Below, piece by piece: positions 58,700-64,000 of a DNA stretch of 64,000 bases. Below the pieces are notes generated by a model. That model searched no databases, had not been told where the DNA came from, and worked only from the letters and a program-made list of their open reading frames with translations. Every line of letters begins with the position of its first letter. The stretch's first letter is position 1. Source of the DNA: Symbiodinium kawagutii (Eukaryota; Sar; Dinophyceae; Suessiales; Symbiodiniaceae); contig VSDK01009060.1 of assembly GCA_009767595.1 (NCBI GenBank), positions 216,889 through 280,888 of the forward strand, given 5' to 3'. Both the position numbers and the translations under genes were made by a program.

Positions 58700-58877
58700 G
58701 TGGTGCAAAATAATCATTCCGAAATGATGGTTGAACTTCATGGGTAAACCGGATACAAACTAAGATACGAACAGGCTTCACCCAACCTTCGTCGGATAGT
58801 TCCGCGATTAGGTTCCCATGGTTCCGTAAAAGAAGAGCTACGCCGAACCTTCCAAATCTGCTTGGGAGGTACACCAT
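58700..58877 (-). CDS. Minus-strand exon candidate
   Basis: Reads LPSRFGRFGVALLLRNHGNL and AELSDEGWVKPVRILVCIRF. Convincing composition; family unknown. Confidence 0.4.
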
Positions 58878-58889
58878 TGAACGTGCAAC

Positions 58890-59510
58890 TGACCTTCTTT
58901 GTCATCTAATACTCAGGGAACTGAAAGGAACCCGAAGCGCCTCATGGTTTACTAGTAAACAACTCACCACCGCTTTGCGGCCCTTGACACTGGCGGCGTT
59001 GTTATGCTTCCCACTCTATACCTATCCACGATCATCGACTTTTGGTGGACACCTTTTCTGGGGAATAACTTAGAAGGACCACAGCTCTCCCCGGCAACAG
59101 CTGCAAGTCAACCCCGGCATTAGCCCGTCCTCAGGGGTGATAAAGTTGGTGCAGTATCTCAAGCCACTTGGGACCTGATTGCTGAGCTATGACGAGTTTC
59201 TGCTTTCCCAGGAGCAAGGGGCAAGTGAGACCGCAGTGGTGGCCTTTGGGACCTCACAATTTGCAGCTCCATGAAGTGGGTCCCCAAATGATCCAAATCA
59301 GGCCTGGTGTCAAAGAGGAAATGGTTTCTGCGGCTGGAAATCAATACTTTTGCAAAGGCACATATCCATGCATAGATATATTCATATATAGGTGTGTGTG
59401 TGTGTGTGCGCCATCAAAAGGCATATGTGGTGTGTCCATTGTGTCCATATCAAAATGCGTACATGTGTGTTTGTCTATTTATCTATTCATTTATTTACTG
59501 TATATGTAGA
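58890..59510. other. Unresolved frames and microsatellite
   Basis: 59160-59345 is open on both strands (plus LQLHEVGPQMIQIRPG; minus LDHLGTHFMELQIV). GTGTGT run at 59390-59410. Confidence 0.3.
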
Positions 59511-59512
59511 TA

Positions 59513-59614
59513 TGGTGGTTTCTCAAAATAGGGGTACCCCCAAGTCATCCTTTAATAGTCATTTATAGTAATAAACCAGCTATTTTTTGGGCCCCCTATT
59601 TTGGGAAATCACCA
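59513..59614. repeat. Inverted-repeat element family A, copy 12
   Basis: ATGGTGGTTTCTCAAAATAG and CTATTTTGGGAAATCACCAT are inverted ends; inside the left end is the palindrome GGGGTACCCC. TA dinucleotides flank both ends. Confidence 0.88.
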
Positions 59615-59689
59615 TATATATATATATAATAAAACAGACGTGTGTGCACAGGGTGCTCAGATGTGCTCAGTATATTAGCATTGCAGCAT

Positions 59690-59835
59690 GGTTCATCCCC
59701 CAAGCATCCCCCAAGCCATCGCCCGGCGCCTGCTTTGGGCCCTGTAGCCTGGAGCCAAACTGCGCAACGGGCGCAGACCAGGTGACCTCGGTGGCAGAGA
59801 TTGAGGTCTTGATGGATGGTTCTTTGGTGGATCAT
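59690..59835 (+). CDS. Plus-strand exon candidate
   Basis: Reads PQASPKPSPGACFGPCSLEP and ADQVTSVAEIEVLMDGSL, then a stop in frame just after. Family unknown. Confidence 0.35.
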
Positions 59836-59839
59836 TAAA

Positions 59840-60805
59840 GGTTCAACCTATCATGCTTAATGAAACCTCACTAATAAACCACCATCAAGCATTATTGGAT
59901 GGTTCATTAAGCAACCTCACATGGTGCTTAATGAAAGGTTGATTCATAGTGAGCAAACATGTGTTTAATGTGATTGATCCAAAAAAACTAGTCAATCTTC
60001 AATATTCACATTGATTCATTGGTCCATTAATCTCTTTAATCCTGTCAAATCTTTTCGGGGTCAAGCTTCAGCGATGATTCAATTCCTGGCAGTCCACTTC
60101 CAGCTCTCACTTCTCAGTTGTCTCCAACCATTCCAGGATTCCACCCCTAAGAGGAAGACCCTCCCTGGGAACCATCCCACTGCTGCGGGACCTGAGTAGC
60201 TCTGCTTAGACTCACCGGGCTCCTGGGCAGCGGCAGCATCGGTCCAGTGACTCAGCGGCGATTTGGATCCCAAACTTGGCAGTTTTCCACGGCTCTCATG
60301 GTGATCAGTTTTGAAAACGAGTTCGGAATTAATTTGGGATTTTTCATTTGATCACCATGAGAGCTGTTTGAACTAATTTTTCTGGTGATTAATTTCATTT
60401 TCTGTCTGAATTTGGTTTTCCTTGCTATTTGCAGCCCTCCAACGAAAACCTTTTGAAAAGCTCCCAAGTGACAAGTGCTCGGCTCGGCTCAAAACTGACC
60501 ACCGCTAGCTCGTGGTGTGAAAATCGAAGCCCAGAAAAGTCTAATCCGCATGATCAATCCTCCAACCATCATTGCCTCTAGACCATGAAAGCACCTGACT
60601 CAATCAAATTCAAGGTCACCATTAAAGTAGCCATTAGTTAATCATACGTAAGAGTCACTACTAGTAAGCAACACCACTAGCAGTAACAGTCACACTATTG
60701 GTATTGTTGACTGACTGGTAGCATTGGTAACTAACCATTAGTAAGAGCCATTATTGACTGACTCAAATCACCATTCGCAACAGTCACGGTTCCCAACAAA
60801 TGGCG
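59840..60805. other. No clear gene
   Basis: TTAATGAAACC words near 59850-60030. 60079-60273 has weak frames on both strands. CATGAGAGC inverted repeats occur at 60291-60301 and 60354-60366. Confidence 0.3.
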
Positions 60806-60810
60806 ATCAG

Positions 60811-60961
60811 CTGATGAATCCGTACGCCAGCTCCACATGTGCACGGCCGCTCCACAAGGCTGTTGTCACCGCTGCCACGGCCGCCGCAGCATGTGCGGCG
60901 CGGCGCGGACGACGGGTGACTGCGGTCAGGCCGGCCATGACCCTTCCGTCAGTGGTTCGTG
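60811..60961 (+). CDS. Plus-strand exon candidate, Ala/Arg-rich
   Basis: Follows a GCGATCAG acceptor and ends at a consensus GTGAGT donor. Reads NPYASSTCARPLHKAVVTAA and AAACAARRGRRVTAVRPAMT with strongly GC-rich codons. Ala/Arg-rich helix, possibly part of a targeting peptide or disordered region. Family unknown. Confidence 0.5.
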
Positions 60962-61216
60962 GTGAGTTTCCTCGTGGCTGATCACATTGATCATCCAGGT
61001 TTTTAGGTTTCTTAGATTGATCATCCAGGTTTTTAGATGTGTAAAAGACCTGAACAAGCAAGATCTATTAGCTGTACATCTATGTGTCTTCCAAGATCTG
61101 GGAATGATCGAATCATGTGACCCTTCCTTTCGTGTCCAGTTTGGATGTCTTCTCCAGCCCATCGTCTGCTCATGACCAGCCCTATTCCATTTGCGGCAGG
61201 ATCTGCTGCCAAGTAA

Positions 61217-61513
61217 ATGATCATGACCCCCTCTGAACGACGAATTAATGATCACTCCCAAAAATGTCTGCCAGCGCAGATCTATCCCATGTGGTATGCA
61301 GCAACTTCCGCCTTACGGAATCTGTACTTCCAGTCGCACGGTGATCTTGCAGCTGCTGAAGATGAGGACATGCCATGCCCTTATTCCTTATTAATCATCA
61401 CTGACGACATTGTCGAGAGGCTCGAAGACTCAGTGGCTCGCCGATCCTTGTCTCATTTGAGCCCATCAGCTTTTCGACGAGGAATGAACGCGCGTGAGGG
61501 TGTCGTGTCGTGA
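61217..61513 (+). CDS. Plus-strand exon candidate with stop
   Basis: Reads MWYAATSALRNLYFQSHGDL, AAEDEDMPCPYSLLIITDDI and VERLEDSVARRSLSHLSPSA, then TGA. Could be the last exon of the gene that includes 60811-60961. Family unknown. Confidence 0.42.
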   Translation: MIMTPSERRINDHSQKCLPAQIYPMWYAATSALRNLYFQSHGDLAAAEDEDMPCPYSLLIITDDIVERLEDSVARRSLSHLSPSAFRRGMNAREGVVS

Positions 61514-61519
61514 ACCCCA

Positions 61520-62825
61520 TCCGCCATCCGCTTGCCGTCCCATGCAGATTCTCAGCATGGAACCGCCGCCAGAAAGCCCAAAACGAATCAGGAAGACAAT
61601 ATCTCCCAGAACCAGGGACATAGACAAAGCAGCATGGGGCAACTGTTCTTAACCATTAAAATCAACTTTAACAACAGTCTCCACAGTTGGGTCGACCAGC
61701 AGATATTTCTCCAGTCGGAAGCCAACGGCCGACCCCCATCCAAGCGTGGGCATGGCTACCGCAAGGTACCTCCATGGAGACCTCCCTTGTAGACTCCCTT
61801 GGGATATCACCGCCCCAACAAGATCCTATCCTTACCTCTCGTGTTTGGCAAATCCCTAGTTCATGTTACATCAGTCATACAATTCCAATACAAATCACTA
61901 GTCTCATAATCACAATCATCCCAATATAAAGATATAAATCATAAAATCCAGAGTAGAATTCTCTACATGTTCAAAGAAATCCCCATGAATCAGAGTAGAA
62001 TTCCGTAGAAATCCCATGAAATCCCCATGAATTCTCTAGAAATCCCATGAAATCCCATGAAATCCCCATGTTCAAAGATTTCTTCCCCAAGTTTTCGGAG
62101 CGGTGCCTCAGCTCTGGCTGCAAGCCACCACAGGTGGAGGCCACGAGCTGTCGGACACGGAACTTGAACCGGCCCAGTTTGATCACCTGCCGCGTCCATG
62201 CACATCCCATTCTATTCGCGTATGTTTATTGATCTGTTGATATTCATATTCAATATAATCTATATGTATATATATATATATATATACATATATCTGTGTG
62301 TGTGCGCGCACCCCCCCCTCTCACCAATAACGAGAAATCACGGCATTTTCTGGCAAACTCTTAAAAGGCGCAACTGACTGCAAAGTTACACAAGATACAA
62401 ATGATGGACCAGATGTGTGAACATGTCCTGTTTCATTAATACAATGCTCATCTGCATTGATCTCTCTCTATATCTATATATATATATACTATTTTCATTT
62501 CTTTATTGGAAACCACGTGGCTCACATGTGTAGGCAAAAAACCCATACACCGTTGGGTCGAGGTACGAGGTCATCCCAAACACCAGTACCCGTTCAACCA
62601 GCCACTCCAGGGACCTGCCACAGCCAACGGCTGAATCGGGTAACCAGTTTGGTTCGTGGTGGTTGCTATGGTAACCACAACGGATGAGTGGCGCTTAGCA
62701 CCGTTGTGGTTGACAATGACTCCTGGATGAGTGGTGCCTGAGAAGGATTCTCAATGTGCTAAAGCTTCAGCCATCACGGGTGGAAGAAATCCGCATAACC
62801 AAAGCACGAGGAGCACAATGACCAT
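61520..62825. other. No clear gene; short tandem words and TA repeats
   Basis: AATCCCATGAAATCCCCATG-type repeats at 61975-62070. 62080-62200 is open on both strands. TA runs at 62262-62290 and 62462-62490, and an (AC/GT) run near 62292-62315. Confidence 0.35.
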
Positions 62826-62828
62826 CTG

Positions 62829-62862
<34 letters not shown>

Positions 62863-62863
62863 G

Positions 62864-62919
<56 letters not shown>

Positions 62920-62941
62920 GAACAACAACAACAACAACAAG

Positions 62942-62996
<55 letters not shown>

Positions 62997-62997
62997 G
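62829..62997. repeat. (CAA)n trinucleotide microsatellite
   Basis: About 169 bp of CAA with three interspersed AAGAAC units. Cys, Leu and Gln runs in its frames are repeat translations. Confidence 0.95.
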
Positions 62998-62999
62998 GA

Positions 63000-63400
63000 A
63001 GGACTGAGACTCTGACATCTCCCTCTTGAAGCCGATGATTGCTCGAGACTAAGTCTCTCCTTGGGCCCGAGGGGTGACATTTGCTGCTGGTGGGTTGAGT
63101 CCCAGTCTATGGCTTAACTAGGAATCACTCCAGCTAGACCCCGGCCAGAAGCCCCCAGGTGCGCACTCTTCAGTCCACAGGTAGCATCTGCACCGAGAGT
63201 TCCCACTGGGATTTGAGGTTCCTTCCCTCCCAGAGTTGGCGGGGCCCATCGTTGAACCTATGCTTTCCTGTAAATTGTCTCATCAATGCATGGGTTTGAT
63301 CATAATCACTTACTTGCGTTTGAACATGTTGAAACATTGACTGACCATTTCTTCAACCATTCATGGGTTGAACCATCACTCGGAAACATCACAAAACCAT
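63000..63400. other. No gene seen
   Basis: Unique sequence without a convincing frame. Confidence 0.3.
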
Positions 63401-63429
63401 GGCATTTCGCAGCTGGTATCAGCCCTGCG

Positions 63430-63620
63430 TTTCACCCCACCAGTGCGGCCCAGCTTCACTACGAGCCAAACCTTCTTAGAGCTGCTGGACCTTGGGCCGG
63501 ACAGCCCCGGGAGTGCGGCGCCAGCCGAACTCACCACTCAGCCCGGCTGTGCCCGGCTAGGCTTTGATGGGTCAAGCTGCGCCACATCGGATCGCACAAA
63601 GCACTGCAGCTTGTACATCA
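63430..63620 (+). CDS. Plus-strand exon candidate
   Basis: Reads TSQTFLELLDLGPDSPGSAA and TTQPGCARLGFDGSSCATSD with GC-rich third positions. No family recognised; right boundary unclear. Confidence 0.38.
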
Positions 63621-63624
63621 GTAG

Positions 63625-64000
63625 CAATGGCAATATACTGCATTAAGATACTGTAACATTAATGCAATGTATTGTATCTTAATGTCATACAATGCCAAGG
63701 CACATTCTGTCGTGTCTTGTCAACGTTGTGTGTGTGCGTGCGTCGACGTGTAGCTCTGCCAATCTCGCTGTCTACATGCTACCAGCTATATACCTGCATC
63801 GCTGCACATACATTGCTGGCTACACCTTTTTGCCTTCTTGCGGGTACTGCTATCATTCACTTCCTTCAATGATTGCTAGCTCCACAAATCTATATTTCCT
63901 TTGCTAAGCATCAAAACTTTACGAGCAACAGCCCGAGCACGATACGTCCCAATCTGCTTGGAATGCGTCGTGATAATTCCACGGAGTATGTGGACCCCCA
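63625..64000. other. No gene seen
   Basis: AATGTATTGTATCTTAATG words near 63635-63690; nothing else recognised to the window edge. Confidence 0.3.

Noticed and set aside
1-64000. rRNA genes, tRNA genes or telomeric repeats
   Set aside because: None recognised on either strand by eye.

Overview
This is nuclear DNA from a eukaryote, most likely a dinoflagellate of the Symbiodiniaceae or a close relative. That call is an inference. It rests on short exons with good splice sites scattered through long low-complexity introns, heavy microsatellite load, two large tyrosine-recombinase (YR) retroelements carrying methyltransferase-like domains, and the absence of any prokaryotic gene organisation. 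A run of 31 Ns at 48829-48859 marks a draft assembly.

Layout. 1-6131 (minus): a spliced glycosyltransferase family 4 gene of the SQD2/MgtA type, running off the left edge. About 6.6-11.4 kb (minus): a spliced RING-CH (RINGv) zinc-finger gene whose zinc-finger halves lie on separate exons and whose 3' exons encode membrane segments. 11.5-16.5 kb: further exon candidates, mostly minus. 17.2-25.1 kb (minus): retroelement 1, with a small membrane ORF, a second small ORF, a gag-like ORF and a RT-RNase H-methyltransferase-YR polyprotein reached by a -1 frameshift. 25-43 kb: exon candidates on both strands, microsatellites, a 1-kb pentanucleotide satellite at 35.2-36.2 kb and many copies of a ~100-bp inverted-repeat element. 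43.5-49.6 kb (minus): retroelement 2, bounded by split direct repeats (A1 ... B1-A2-B2), with a membrane ORF, gag, a broken RT-RNase H, a YR ORF and a methyltransferase-like ORF. 49.6-64 kb: exon candidates embedded in ATGGTTAATG-type low-complexity DNA.

The two retroelements are the coherent systems here. Both begin with a small predicted membrane protein and read through a chain of ORFs joined by tiny stop/start overlaps (ATGA at three junctions, other short overlaps or a 4-nt gap elsewhere). Both carry a C5-methyltransferase-like domain and a tyrosine recombinase, but in opposite order: MT then YR in element 1, YR then MT in element 2. They would be expected to copy through an RNA intermediate and integrate by YR-mediated recombination.

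A second pattern is that several GC-rich exon-like islands sit at points where the surrounding low-complexity DNA flips strand polarity, from AACCATCA-type on the left to TGATGGTT-type on the right. Each intron would then carry mutually complementary ends. Host exon calls are by eye from reading frames and splice-like signals; most have no recognisable family.
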